Source: Burkholderia gladioli (GTDB taxonomy: Bacteria; Pseudomonadota; Gammaproteobacteria; Burkholderiales; Burkholderiaceae). From it: a stretch of DNA of 6,405 bases. Location: contig WNEB01000094.1 of assembly GCA_009914575.1 (NCBI GenBank), forward strand, positions 1 through 6,405, given 5' to 3'. Positions 1-6,279 of the stretch are shown one piece after another (positions within the stretch are counted from its first letter, which is position 1; each line of letters begins with the position of its first letter). The notes under the pieces were generated by a model. The model saw nothing but the letters and a program-made list of their open reading frames with translations. It ran no database searches and was not told the origin of the DNA. A program made the translations under genes and the position numbers.

Positions 1-163
1 GTGTATGTCCTTGCGCATTTTCTTGTCAAAAATTAGGCAGTTACTCTGGAATCTGACTTGATAGGAGGCTGGCCCCGCGACCGTTGCGCGTAAACGTCAA
101 CGGATCTCGCTCGATTTATGCAACAACGCCGATGATGGGTAAAAGACGCGTGGCGATGCGGCG
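1..163. other. Gene-poor left edge with low-GC first 60 bases; possible mobile-element boundary
   Basis: No complete gene is visible. Bases 1-60 are about 40% GC (24 of 60), far below the neighbouring genes; composition rises again from about position 65. On the minus strand an ATG at 18-16 opens six codons (MRKDIH) that run off the window, preceded by A/T-rich sequence without a good ribosome binding site. On the plus strand, frame 1 is open from the edge to TAG at 34-36 and frame 2 to TGA at 59-61, so a gene tail entering from the left is also possible. In related genomes a peptidyl-prolyl isomerase gene often lies on this side of the TPR gene; nothing like its signal peptide is seen. An insertion-sequence end is a plausible explanation but is inferred from composition and context only. 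Confidence 0.35.
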
Positions 164-877
164 TTAGTTCGACGGCGCGAGGTAAGGCGGCGCCGCCAGC
201 GTCGCGCCGTTCACGCCGAACTGGAAGCTCGGCGACAGCGGCAGCGTGGTGGTGGACACATTCGCGGAGGCCGCGTTCGACAGCGCGTTCGTGCGGCTCG
301 CCGCGGACGGCGCGGCGGCGGAGGCCGGCGCGGGCGAGACGATCCGCTCGATGTCGGCCAGGCGCTGCGCGGTCGGGCCGCTGGTGTGGCCGAGCTTCTG
401 CGCGCGCTTGTACGATTCGGTCGCGAGCCGCAGGTACAGGTCGCCGAGATTCTCGTAGGCGACGCCGTAATCGGGGTTCGCCTGGGTCGCGGTGACGAGC
501 GCGGCGCGCGCCTCGTCGTAGCGGCCATGCTTGGCGTACAGCGCGGCGAGATTGTTGTACGGCTCGGGCAGTTCGGGGGAGGCCTGGGTGATGGCGGTGA
601 ACTGCTGGATCGCCTCGTCGTCCCGGTTCAGCCGCGCGAGCACGGTGCCGCGCTTGAACTGCGCCTGCACGTCGCGCGGGTTCGACGCGATCCGCGCGTC
701 GAGCTGCGACAGTGCCGCCGACCAGTTGCGGCTGGTGATCGACGCGTCGATTTCCGGCGTGCCGTCGGCGGTGGCGGGAGCCTTCTGGGCAAAGGCCGGG
801 AATGCCAGCGCCGCACCGAGTACGGCGGTCGCAACGAGGGTCGCAGCGCTCGGCGCGCGGCCGCGGGAAGATTTCAT
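164..877 (-). CDS. Exported tetratricopeptide repeat (TPR) protein
   Basis: A 237-residue protein with a clear Sec-type signal peptide: basic N-terminus (K2, R5, R7), hydrophobic core at about 11-25, and a likely cleavage after AFA at residue 30. The mature part has TPR motifs at about 69-102 ([20 protein letters not shown]...) and 103-136 ([18 protein letters not shown]...), plus a third, incomplete one from 137 to 163 ([14 protein letters not shown]). TPRs are helical protein-binding scaffolds, so it probably acts as a periplasmic or envelope-associated adaptor; the partner is unknown. Residues 181-237 form an Ala/Ser/Pro/Thr-rich tail of low complexity without recognisable domain. The start ATG (877-875) is supported by the signal peptide beginning there, although no strong Shine-Dalgarno precedes it. 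It is divergent from cysS. Confident as a TPR protein; specific function not known. Confidence 0.88.
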   Translation of the reverse strand: MKSSRGRAPSAATLVATAVLGAALAFPAFAQKAPATADGTPEIDASITSRNWSAALSQLDARIASNPRDVQAQFKRGTVLARLNRDDEAIQQFTAITQASPELPEPYNNLAALYAKHGRYDEARAALVTATQANPDYGVAYENLGDLYLRLATESYKRAQKLGHTSGPTAQRLADIERIVSPAPASAAAPSAASRTNALSNAASANVSTTTLPLSPSFQFGVNGATLAAPPYLAPSN

Positions 878-1105
878 AGGCTTAAACGCAATGTTATACT
901 CCGAGCCATTCTAGCAAATCGTCCGCGCGTTCCGGCGAGCCGCGGACTGTCTTTTGCCTCTCGCGGTCGTTATCGCTTCGCCAGCCGTCCGATCGGCGCC
1001 GCCGTTGCGCGGCGAGTCGAGTCGGCCCGCGGCAGGCGCTTCAAGCGGAATCTCTTGCAAGCGCCCGTCGCCAGGGCGGCACCCATCGGCTCTCGTTTCA
1101 TCTCT
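878..1105. promoter_or_regulatory. Divergent intergenic region between the TPR gene and cysS
   Basis: This 228-base gap holds the start signals for both divergent genes. On the minus strand an extended -10 (TG-C-TAGAAT, bases 916-908) lies about 30 bases from the TPR ATG and would give a leader of roughly 23 bases; no good -35 is visible, as is normal for extended -10 promoters. A second minus-strand hexamer, TATAAC (898-893), lies closer. On the plus strand TATACT (895-900) with TTCATA (873-878) at a 16-base spacing is a candidate cysS promoter; it overlaps the TPR start codon and the minus-strand TATAAC. A transcript from it would have a cysS leader of about 200 bases. I see no Rho-independent terminator or T-box-like element. 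Promoter calls are consensus matches by eye only. Confidence 0.35.
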
Positions 1106-2500
1106 ATGGAATCTCTGCGCATCTACAACACGCTCGCGCGTGACAAGCAAGTCTTCGCGCCCAGGCATCCTGGCGAAGTACGGATGTACGTTTGCGGCAT
1201 CACCGTATACGACTACTGTCACGTCGGGCATGCGCGCATGATGGTCGTGTTCGACGTGGTGCAGCGCTGGCTGCGCGACCTCGGCTATCGCGTGACGTAC
1301 GTGCGCAACATCACCGACATCGACGACAAGATCATTCGCCGTGCGGTCGAGAACCGCGAGACGATCACCTCGCTCACGTCGCGCTTCATCGCCGCGATGC
1401 ACGAGGATCTCGATGCGCTCGGCGTCGAGCGGCCCGAGCACGAGCCGCGCGCGACGCATTTCATTCCGCAGATGCTCGGCATGATCGAGAAGCTCGAGGC
1501 GAACGGCTACGCCTATCAGGCGAAGGACGGCGACGTCAATTACGCGGTGCGCAAGTTCGCCAACTACGGCCGCCTGTCGGGCAAGTCGCTCGACGACCTG
1601 CGCGCCGGCGAGCGCGTCGCCGCGAACGACGCCAAGCAGGATCCGCTCGATTTCGTGATGTGGAAAAGCGCCAAGCCCGAACAGCCGGCCGACACGAGCT
1701 GGGATTCGAAGTACGGGCGCGGTCGGCCGGGCTGGCATATCGAGTGTTCGGCGATGGGCTGCACGCTGCTCGGCGATCACTTCGACATCCACGGCGGCGG
1801 CCAGGATCTGCAGTTCCCGCACCACGAGAACGAGATCGCCCAGAGCGAGGGCGCCACCGGCTCGACCTTCGTCAACTACTGGATGCACAACGGCTTCGTG
1901 CAGGTCGACAGCGAGAAGATGTCGAAATCGCTCGGCAACTTCTTCACGATCCGCGAAGTGCTCGCGAAGTACGATTCCGAGGTGATGCGCTTCTTCATCG
2001 TACGCACCCATTACCGCTCGCCGCTCAATTACAGCGATGCGTCGCTCGACGATGCGCGCGCCGGGCTGACGCGCTTGTATACCGCGCTGAAGGACGTGAC
2101 GCCCGATGCCGAGCCGCTCGATCGCGACGAGCCGCATGCGCAGCGCTTCGCCGCCGCGATGAACGACGACTTCAACACGGCGCTGGCCGTGTCGGTGCTG
2201 TTCGAACTGGCGGGCGAAGTGAACCGCACGGGTTCGCCGTCGCTCGCGCGTCAGCTCAAGCAGCTCGGTGCGCGGTTGGGCCTGCTCGACCGCGCGCCGC
2301 GCGCCTATCTGCAGCAGGCTGCGGGCGCCGCCGACGATGCGCTGGACGCCGAGGCGGTCGAGGCGCAGATCGCCGCGCGCACCGCGGCGAAGCAGGCGAA
2401 GAACTATGCCGAAGCGGACCGGATCCGGGCGCAACTGCTCGAAGCCGGCGTCGCGCTTGAAGACAAACCGGGCGGGTTGACCGAATGGCGTCGCGTTTGA
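1106..2500 (+). CDS. cysS: Cysteinyl-tRNA synthetase
   Basis: A 464-residue class I aminoacyl-tRNA synthetase that attaches cysteine to tRNA(Cys) in the cytoplasm using ATP. All family hallmarks are present: [10 protein letters not shown] with zinc ligand C30; the HIGH-type motif HVGH at 39-42; GWHIECS at 209-215 with zinc ligand C214; FPHHENE at 237-243 supplying H239 and E243; and KMSKS at 271-275. The C-terminal part (about 310-464) is the helical domain that contacts the tRNA. Length is typical of the family (about 460). The frame stays open far upstream, but [10 protein letters not shown] is the expected N-terminus, so ATG 1106 is chosen; the upstream extension is antisense to the TPR gene. 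No Shine-Dalgarno is visible just before this ATG, which is unusual for such a gene. The glycosylase gene follows after 43 bases without a terminator, so the two are probably co-transcribed. Confidence 0.97.
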   Translation: MESLRIYNTLARDKQVFAPRHPGEVRMYVCGITVYDYCHVGHARMMVVFDVVQRWLRDLGYRVTYVRNITDIDDKIIRRAVENRETITSLTSRFIAAMHEDLDALGVERPEHEPRATHFIPQMLGMIEKLEANGYAYQAKDGDVNYAVRKFANYGRLSGKSLDDLRAGERVAANDAKQDPLDFVMWKSAKPEQPADTSWDSKYGRGRPGWHIECSAMGCTLLGDHFDIHGGGQDLQFPHHENEIAQSEGATGSTFVNYWMHNGFVQVDSEKMSKSLGNFFTIREVLAKYDSEVMRFFIVRTHYRSPLNYSDASLDDARAGLTRLYTALKDVTPDAEPLDRDEPHAQRFAAAMNDDFNTALAVSVLFELAGEVNRTGSPSLARQLKQLGARLGLLDRAPRAYLQQAAGAADDALDAEAVEAQIAARTAAKQAKNYAEADRIRAQLLEAGVALEDKPGGLTEWRRV

Positions 2501-2533
2501 TCGCGCGTCGTCCGTTCCGCTGACCCGCCAGGC

Positions 2534-2539
2534 AGGAGG
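2534..2539 (+). promoter_or_regulatory. Strong Shine-Dalgarno AGGAGG for the glycosylase gene
   Basis: AGGAGG lies four bases upstream of ATG 2544. It fixes this ATG as the start and confirms that the long basic N-terminal tail is translated rather than a mis-extended frame. Confidence 0.8.
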
Positions 2540-2543
2540 CAAG

Positions 2544-3407
2544 ATGGCAACGGGCAGGAAAGTGCCGGCGAAGGGCGCGGCACGCACGGCGAAAGCGTCG
2601 CCGACGGCCAGGCGCGCGCCGGCCGGGAAGGTCGTCGCCGCCAAGCGCGCGGTCGGCCCGCGCGCGGAGGCCGCCAACGGCGCCGCGCATGCGCCGCTCT
2701 CGCGCGCCGCGGCGAAGGCCGCGCCCGACGAGCGCCGCGAAGTGCCGGCCGAGGCCGACGTGACGGCGCATGCCGACGTCGAGGTGGTGGTGCGTCCGCC
2801 CTATTGGGACAAGGCCTGCGCCGATCTCGTCAAGCGCGACCGCATCCTCAAGAAGCTGATTCCGAAATTCGGCCCGGCCCATCTCGTCAAGCGCGGCGAT
2901 CCGTTCGTCACGCTTGCGCGCTCGGTGGTGGGCCAGCAGATCTCGGTGGCGTCGGCGCAGGCCGTGTGGGCTGCGATCGAAGCGGCCTGCCAGAAGCTCT
3001 CGCCGCAGCAGGTGATCCGGCTCGGCCTCGACAAGCTCGGTGCCTGCGGCCTGTCCAAGCGCAAGTCCGAGTACATCATCGATCTGGCCCAGCACTTCGT
3101 GTCCGGCGCGCTGCATGTCGACAAATGGACCTCGATGGAAGACGAGGCCGTGATCGCCGAGCTCACGCAGATTCGCGGCATCGGTCGCTGGACGGCCGAG
3201 ATGTTCCTGATCTTCAACCTGTCGCGGCCCGACGTGCTGCCGCTCGACGATCCGGGCCTGATCCGCGCGATCAGCGTCAACTACTTCAGCGGCGAGCCGG
3301 TCACGCGCAGCGAGGCCCGCGAGGTGGCGGCCAACTGGGAGCCGTGGCGTACTGTCGCAACCTGGTACATGTGGCGCAGCCTGGACACGGCCGCCGGCGA
3401 CGCCTGA
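2544..3407 (+). CDS. alkA: DNA-3-methyladenine glycosylase II (AlkA-type, HhH-GPD family) with basic N-terminal tail
   Basis: A 287-residue base-excision repair enzyme that removes alkylated purines such as 3-methyladenine, leaving abasic sites. The catalytic domain spans about 86-280. SVVGQQISVASA (127-138) is the conserved early helix. LTQIRGIGRWTAEMFLIF (207-224) is the helix-hairpin-helix DNA-binding motif. LPLDDPGL (232-239) carries the catalytic aspartate, which by alignment to E. coli AlkA D238 is D236. There is no C-terminal Cys4 cluster, so an EndoIII/MutY-type iron-sulfur enzyme is unlikely. Residues 1 to about 80 are an Ala/Lys/Arg/Pro-rich low-complexity segment, presumably disordered and DNA-binding; E. 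coli AlkA instead has a folded N-terminal domain. The gene sits 43 bases after cysS with its own strong ribosome binding site. No Ada box is visible, so an adaptive-response link is not shown. The family is secure; the symbol alkA is used in the broad sense. Confidence 0.92.
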   Translation: MATGRKVPAKGAARTAKASPTARRAPAGKVVAAKRAVGPRAEAANGAAHAPLSRAAAKAAPDERREVPAEADVTAHADVEVVVRPPYWDKACADLVKRDRILKKLIPKFGPAHLVKRGDPFVTLARSVVGQQISVASAQAVWAAIEAACQKLSPQQVIRLGLDKLGACGLSKRKSEYIIDLAQHFVSGALHVDKWTSMEDEAVIAELTQIRGIGRWTAEMFLIFNLSRPDVLPLDDPGLIRAISVNYFSGEPVTRSEAREVAANWEPWRTVATWYMWRSLDTAAGDA

Positions 3408-3429
3408 CCCGAACTGACTATTGCCAAGG

Positions 3430-3456
3430 TTGGGCCGATAGTTTTGGCCCGATTTT
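3430..3456 (+). terminator. Short hairpin plus T-run, possible terminator after the glycosylase gene
   Basis: TTGGGCC (3430-3436) pairs with GGCCCGA (3446-3452), giving seven pairs including one G-T wobble around a nine-base loop, followed directly by TTTT (3453-3456). It starts 23 bases after the glycosylase stop and lies just before the proposed accA promoter. The short stem and T-run make it a weak intrinsic terminator at best. Confidence 0.45.
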
Positions 3457-3480
3457 GATGCGAGCGAGCGCGGTTAGAAT
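3453..3480 (+). promoter_or_regulatory. Candidate accA promoter (TAGAAT -10)
   Basis: TAGAAT at 3475-3480 matches the sigma-70 -10 box at five of six positions and lies 32 bases before the accA ATG. The -35 is poor: TTTTGA (3453-3458, 16-base spacing) or TTGATG (3455-3460, only 14 bases). A start near 3487 would give a leader of about 26 bases. The accA Shine-Dalgarno AAGGA (3499-3503) is nine bases from the start codon. An independent promoter fits accA being essential and needed separately from the repair gene upstream. Confidence 0.45.
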
Positions 3481-3512
3481 ACGCGCTGCCGCACGACCAA
3501 GGATTCTCAAAC

Positions 3513-4484
3513 ATGAAGACCACGTTTCTGGATTTCGAACAGCCGATCGCCGAACTTGAAGGCAAGATCGAAGAACTGCGTTTTGTGCAGGACGATTCGG
3601 CCGTCGATATTTCGGAAGAGATCGAGCGTCTGTCGAAGAAGAGCCAGCAGTTGACGAAGGATCTTTACGCGAACCTGTCGCCGTGGCAGGTTTCGCAGAT
3701 CGCGCGTCATCCGCAGCGCCCGTACACGCTCGATTACTTGAACGAGCTGTTTACCGATTTCCATGAACTGCACGGCGACCGCGCGTTTGCCGACGACCAG
3801 TCGATCATCGGCGGTCTGGCGCGTTTCAGCGGCACCCCGTGCATGGTGATCGGCCATCAGAAGGGGCGCGACACGAAGGAACGCGCGGCGCGCAACTTCG
3901 GCATGCCCCGTCCGGAAGGCTATCGCAAGGCCGAGCGCCTGATGCGCCTGGCTGAGAAGTTCGGCCTGCCGCTGTTCACGTTCGTCGATACGCCGGGCGC
4001 GTATCCGGGCATCGGCGCCGAGGAGCGCAGCCAGTCGGAAGCGATCGGTCGCAACCTCTATGTGATGGCCGAGCTCAAGACGCCGATCATCACCACCGTG
4101 ATCGGCGAAGGCGGCTCGGGCGGCGCGCTCGCGATCGCCGTGGCCGACACCGTGCTGATGCTGCAGTTCTCCACCTATTCGGTTATCTCGCCGGAAGGCT
4201 GCGCGTCGATCCTCTGGAAGAGCGCGGCGAAGGCGCCCGAGGCGGCGGAAGCACTGGGCCTGACCGCGCATCGCCTGAAGGCGCTGGGCCTGATCGACAA
4301 GATCGTCAACGAGCCGCTCGGCGGCGCGCATCGCGATCCGAAGGGCATGGCCGCGCTGCTGCGCCGTGCTCTCGCCGACACGCTGCGCCAGTTCCAGGGC
4401 ATGGGCGTCGATGCGCTGCGCGAGCGCCGCATGGAACGCCTGCTCAGCTACGGCAAGTTCAAGGAAACCACGCCGGGCCTGTGA
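3513..4484 (+). CDS. accA: Acetyl-CoA carboxylase carboxyltransferase subunit alpha
   Basis: A 323-residue subunit of the cytoplasmic acetyl-CoA carboxylase. With AccD it forms the carboxyltransferase that moves CO2 from carboxybiotin on AccB to acetyl-CoA, producing malonyl-CoA for fatty-acid synthesis. The N-terminal helical segment ([19 protein letters not shown], residues 5-23) is typical. The crotonase-fold core includes [11 protein letters not shown] (85-95), the [20 protein letters not shown] stretch (157-176), [10 protein letters not shown] (198-207) with the glycine-rich oxyanion region, and [13 protein letters not shown] (223-235). Length matches the family (about 320) and both ends look complete. 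It carries no zinc finger, as expected because that belongs to AccD. Its stop overlaps the tilS start region, implying coupled translation of the two genes. The start ATG has AAGGA nine bases upstream. Confidence 0.97.
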   Translation: MKTTFLDFEQPIAELEGKIEELRFVQDDSAVDISEEIERLSKKSQQLTKDLYANLSPWQVSQIARHPQRPYTLDYLNELFTDFHELHGDRAFADDQSIIGGLARFSGTPCMVIGHQKGRDTKERAARNFGMPRPEGYRKAERLMRLAEKFGLPLFTFVDTPGAYPGIGAEERSQSEAIGRNLYVMAELKTPIITTVIGEGGSGGALAIAVADTVLMLQFSTYSVISPEGCASILWKSAAKAPEAAEALGLTAHRLKALGLIDKIVNEPLGGAHRDPKGMAALLRRALADTLRQFQGMGVDALRERRMERLLSYGKFKETTPGL

Positions 4485-5965
4485 GCCTGGCGCGTCGCGA
4501 CGCGCGCGTGTTGCCGATGATTCCACCGAAAGCCCTCTCCGCGGACCGCGTCGTGCTCGACGCGGTCCGCGTTGCTTTGGGCCGCCTGCCCGACGACGCG
4601 ACGATCGGCATCGCCTACAGCGGCGGGCTCGATTCCACCGTGCTGCTCGATGCGGCGGTGCGCGTGGCGGGCGCCGCGCGCTGCTTCGCGTTCCATGTTC
4701 ATCACGGCCTGAGCGGCAACGCCGATGCATGGCTGGCCCACGCCGAGGCCACGGTCGCGGCGCTCGGCGTGCGCTTTGCCGCGCAGCGCGTCGAGGTACC
4801 GCACGAGACGGGGCTGGGCGTCGAGGCCAGCGCGCGCGAGGTGCGCTATCGCGCGCTCGATGCGCTCGGCGAGCAGCACGACGTGCAGGCGCTGTGGCTC
4901 GCCCAGCATGCCGACGATCAGGCCGAAACCGTGCTGCTGCAATTGCTGCGCGGTGCCGGGCTGGCCGGCATGGCCGCGATGGCGCCGAGCTATCTGCCGG
5001 CCGACGCGCGCATCGTGCGCGTGCGGCCGCTGCTGCATTTGTTGCGCGCGCAACTCGAGCGCTATGCCGAATCGCGCGCGCTGCGCTGGATCGACGACGA
5101 ATCGAACGCCGACACGCGGTATGCGCGCAATGCGCTGCGCCTGGAGGTGCTGCCCGCGCTGTCGGTGCATTTCCCCGGGTTTCGCGATGCGCTGTCGCGC
5201 ACGGCGCAGCATGCCGCCGCCGCGCAGCGGTTGCTCGACGTGCTCGCGGCCGGCGATCTGGAGCACGTGGGGCGCGAGGGCGACGACGACCGCCGCGTGC
5301 TGTCGCGCGAGCGCCTGCTGGCGCTCGACGACGAACGCGGCGCGAACCTGCTGCGCCACTGGATGCGCACGCTGGGCCTGCCCGGCGCCTCGGCCGCGCG
5401 CCTGGCCGAGATGATCAAGCAGTTGCGCGCCACGCAGGTGTCGCATGCGTTGCGCATCGATCATGCGGGGCAATGCCTGCGCCTGTATCGCGGCGACGTG
5501 TACTGGGAAGCCGGCGACAGCGCCGATCCGGCCGACGACGGCACCGCGCGTGCACGGCCCGCCGCCCGCCTCGACTGGCGCGGGCAGGAAGTCTGGCATC
5601 TGCCGGCCTGGCGCGGCAGCTTCGTGTTCCGGCCCATCGAGGCAGACGAGGCGCTCGACGGCGACACCGTGACCGAGGCACAGCTGAGCGCCGCGCCGCT
5701 CGTCGTGCTGGCGCGCAGCGACGGCGAACGGTTGCGCACCTCGGCCGCCGGCCCGTCGCGGACCTTGAAGAACCTGTTCCAGGAGCGTGGCGTGCCGGCC
5801 TGGCAACGCGACGTGCCGTTGCTGCATGCGGGCGAGGTGCTGTTGTTCGTGCCGGGCATCGGCGCGAATCGCGCGCCCGAGGCGGGCGGGGCGGACCATG
5901 GCGCGAGCCGCGAGGGCGGGGCGCATCGCCGAATCGAATGGCGGCCGGATCGGTTGATCGGTTGA
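4481..5965 (+). CDS. tilS: tRNA(Ile)-lysidine synthase
   Basis: An ATP-dependent enzyme that joins lysine to C34 of the CAU-anticodon tRNA(Ile), so that it is charged with isoleucine and reads AUA. With the GTG start at 4481 it is 494 residues. The PP-loop ATPase motif SGGLDS is at 47-52, [13 protein letters not shown] at 72-84, [10 protein letters not shown] at 141-150 and the RNALR motif at 216-220. A middle substrate-binding region follows. The C-terminal TilS domain covers about 405-465, with RSDGERLR (412-419) and FVPGIGAN (456-463). GTG 4481 overlaps the accA stop as GTGA, but an ATG at 4517 (482 residues, starting MIPPKALS) is an equally plausible start; neither has a well-spaced Shine-Dalgarno (AAGGAA at 4461-4466 is 14 bases from the GTG). 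The stop codon lies within an 8-base tandem duplication. Confidence 0.95.
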   Translation: MSLARRDARVLPMIPPKALSADRVVLDAVRVALGRLPDDATIGIAYSGGLDSTVLLDAAVRVAGAARCFAFHVHHGLSGNADAWLAHAEATVAALGVRFAAQRVEVPHETGLGVEASAREVRYRALDALGEQHDVQALWLAQHADDQAETVLLQLLRGAGLAGMAAMAPSYLPADARIVRVRPLLHLLRAQLERYAESRALRWIDDESNADTRYARNALRLEVLPALSVHFPGFRDALSRTAQHAAAAQRLLDVLAAGDLEHVGREGDDDRRVLSRERLLALDDERGANLLRHWMRTLGLPGASAARLAEMIKQLRATQVSHALRIDHAGQCLRLYRGDVYWEAGDSADPADDGTARARPAARLDWRGQEVWHLPAWRGSFVFRPIEADEALDGDTVTEAQLSAAPLVVLARSDGERLRTSAAGPSRTLKNLFQERGVPAWQRDVPLLHAGEVLLFVPGIGANRAPEAGGADHGASREGGAHRRIEWRPDRLIG

Positions 5966-5966
5966 T
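5951..5966 (+). repeat. 8-base tandem duplication spanning the tilS stop codon
   Basis: CGGTTGAT occurs twice in direct succession (5951-5958 and 5959-5966), followed by CGG. The second copy supplies the TGA that ends tilS. With one copy removed, the frame would run on through SYCRIWCTAVATGI to a TGA at 6013-6015, adding about 14 residues. The sequence shows this directly; whether the duplication is recent is not known. Confidence 0.75.
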
Positions 5967-6011
5967 CGGGAGCTATTGTCGAATCTGGTGTACGGCGGTC
6001 GCGACGGGAAT

Positions 6012-6042
6012 TTGAAAAGGCGGTGGCGGTTTAGCTGAGAAT
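6012..6042 (+). promoter_or_regulatory. Weak candidate promoter upstream of the first short reading frame
   Basis: TTGAAA (6012-6017, five of six against the -35 consensus) is followed after 19 bases by GAGAAT (6037-6042, four of six against the -10). Spacing is long and the -10 is poor. It would start transcription inside the inverted repeat described below, so only read-through transcripts would fold the full hairpin. Confidence 0.2.
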
Positions 6043-6097
6043 GTTGCTTGTCGTGAGCACAACCAGCGAACCCTGAGTGATCCGGAAACCAGCCACC
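6022..6097 (+). repeat. Imperfect inverted repeat ending directly at the ATG of the first short frame
   Basis: GGTGGCGGTTT (6022-6032) is complementary to AAACC-A-GCCACC (6086-6097): eleven pairs with a single bulged A at 6091, enclosing 53 bases. The 3' arm abuts the ATG at 6098. In RNA the stem would hold the ribosome approach region of the following frame in double-stranded form. The same design recurs 187 bases downstream. Confidence 0.6.
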
Positions 6098-6205
6098 ATG
6101 AAGAAGACTACGAAAGAAGCGACCAGCAGTAAAGCAGAAACGAAGAGCGTGCTCGACGAGCTGATCCAACAGGGCGGCGGTGTCCCAAACGTAGTTGAAG
6201 GTTGA
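6098..6205 (+). CDS. Short lysine-rich reading frame, 35 residues, unknown; possibly a mobile-element leader or fragment
   Basis: ATG 6098 opens a 35-residue frame ending in TGA at 6203-6205. The product starts MKKTTKEATSSKAETK, continues SVLDELIQQGGG, and ends VPNVVEG. The N-terminus is basic and flexible, followed by a short helix-like part. The DELIQQG stretch is reminiscent of the first helix of IS256-type transposases, but it is far too short to call. The ribosome binding site is weak (GGA at 6084-6086, 11 bases upstream). Its codon use and GC are unlike tilS. It could be a leader peptide, a truncated transposase start, or non-coding. I do not recognise it. Confidence 0.35.
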   Translation: MKKTTKEATSSKAETKSVLDELIQQGGGVPNVVEG

Positions 6206-6208
6206 AGG

Positions 6209-6277
6209 CGGCGGTTCCCGTAGGAATCCGAGAGAATCGGGTTTCCAGGACCAACCTCCCGAATAGGAGAACCGCCG
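6209..6277 (+). repeat. Nested hairpin that encloses the Shine-Dalgarno of the second short frame
   Basis: CGGCGGTTC-CC (6209-6219) pairs with GG-A-GAACCGCCG (6266-6277): eleven pairs with one bulged A (6268). Inside it a second stem pairs GGAATCCGA (6223-6231) with TCGGGTTTC (6237-6245) around a GAGAA loop, with two G-T wobbles. The AGGAG at 6265-6269, ten bases before ATG 6280, lies in the outer 3' arm, so the folded RNA would mask the ribosome binding site. Transposase genes such as those of IS10 and IS200 use comparable masking to block translation of read-through transcripts; the same role here is inferred. Confidence 0.6.
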
Positions 6278-6279
6278 AA

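Noticed and set aside
61..70. AGGAGG-like ribosome binding site at 63-68
   Set aside because: No start codon follows at a usable distance on the plus strand.
81..103. Inverted repeat CCGTTG/CAACGG downstream of the TPR gene as a terminator
   Set aside because: Only six pairs with an 11-base loop and no T-run on the minus strand side; too weak to call.
386..1105. Upstream in-frame extension of cysS (240 extra codons)
   Set aside because: It runs antisense through the TPR gene and the intergenic region, has no synthetase similarity, and the conserved N-terminus [10 protein letters not shown] starts at 1106.
911..2677. Long minus-strand frame of 588 codons opposite cysS
   Set aside because: Arg/His/Ala-rich shadow caused by high GC and third-position bias of cysS; no domain or ribosome binding site.
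4366..6015. Plus-strand frame of 549 codons overlapping accA and tilS
   Set aside because: Arg/Ala-rich out-of-frame translation of tilS; only its last 14 codons matter, as the reading that would follow if the 8-base duplication were absent.
4448..6169. Long minus-strand frame of 573 codons opposite tilS
   Set aside because: Antisense shadow of tilS with repetitive composition; the real gene on the other strand has all TilS motifs.
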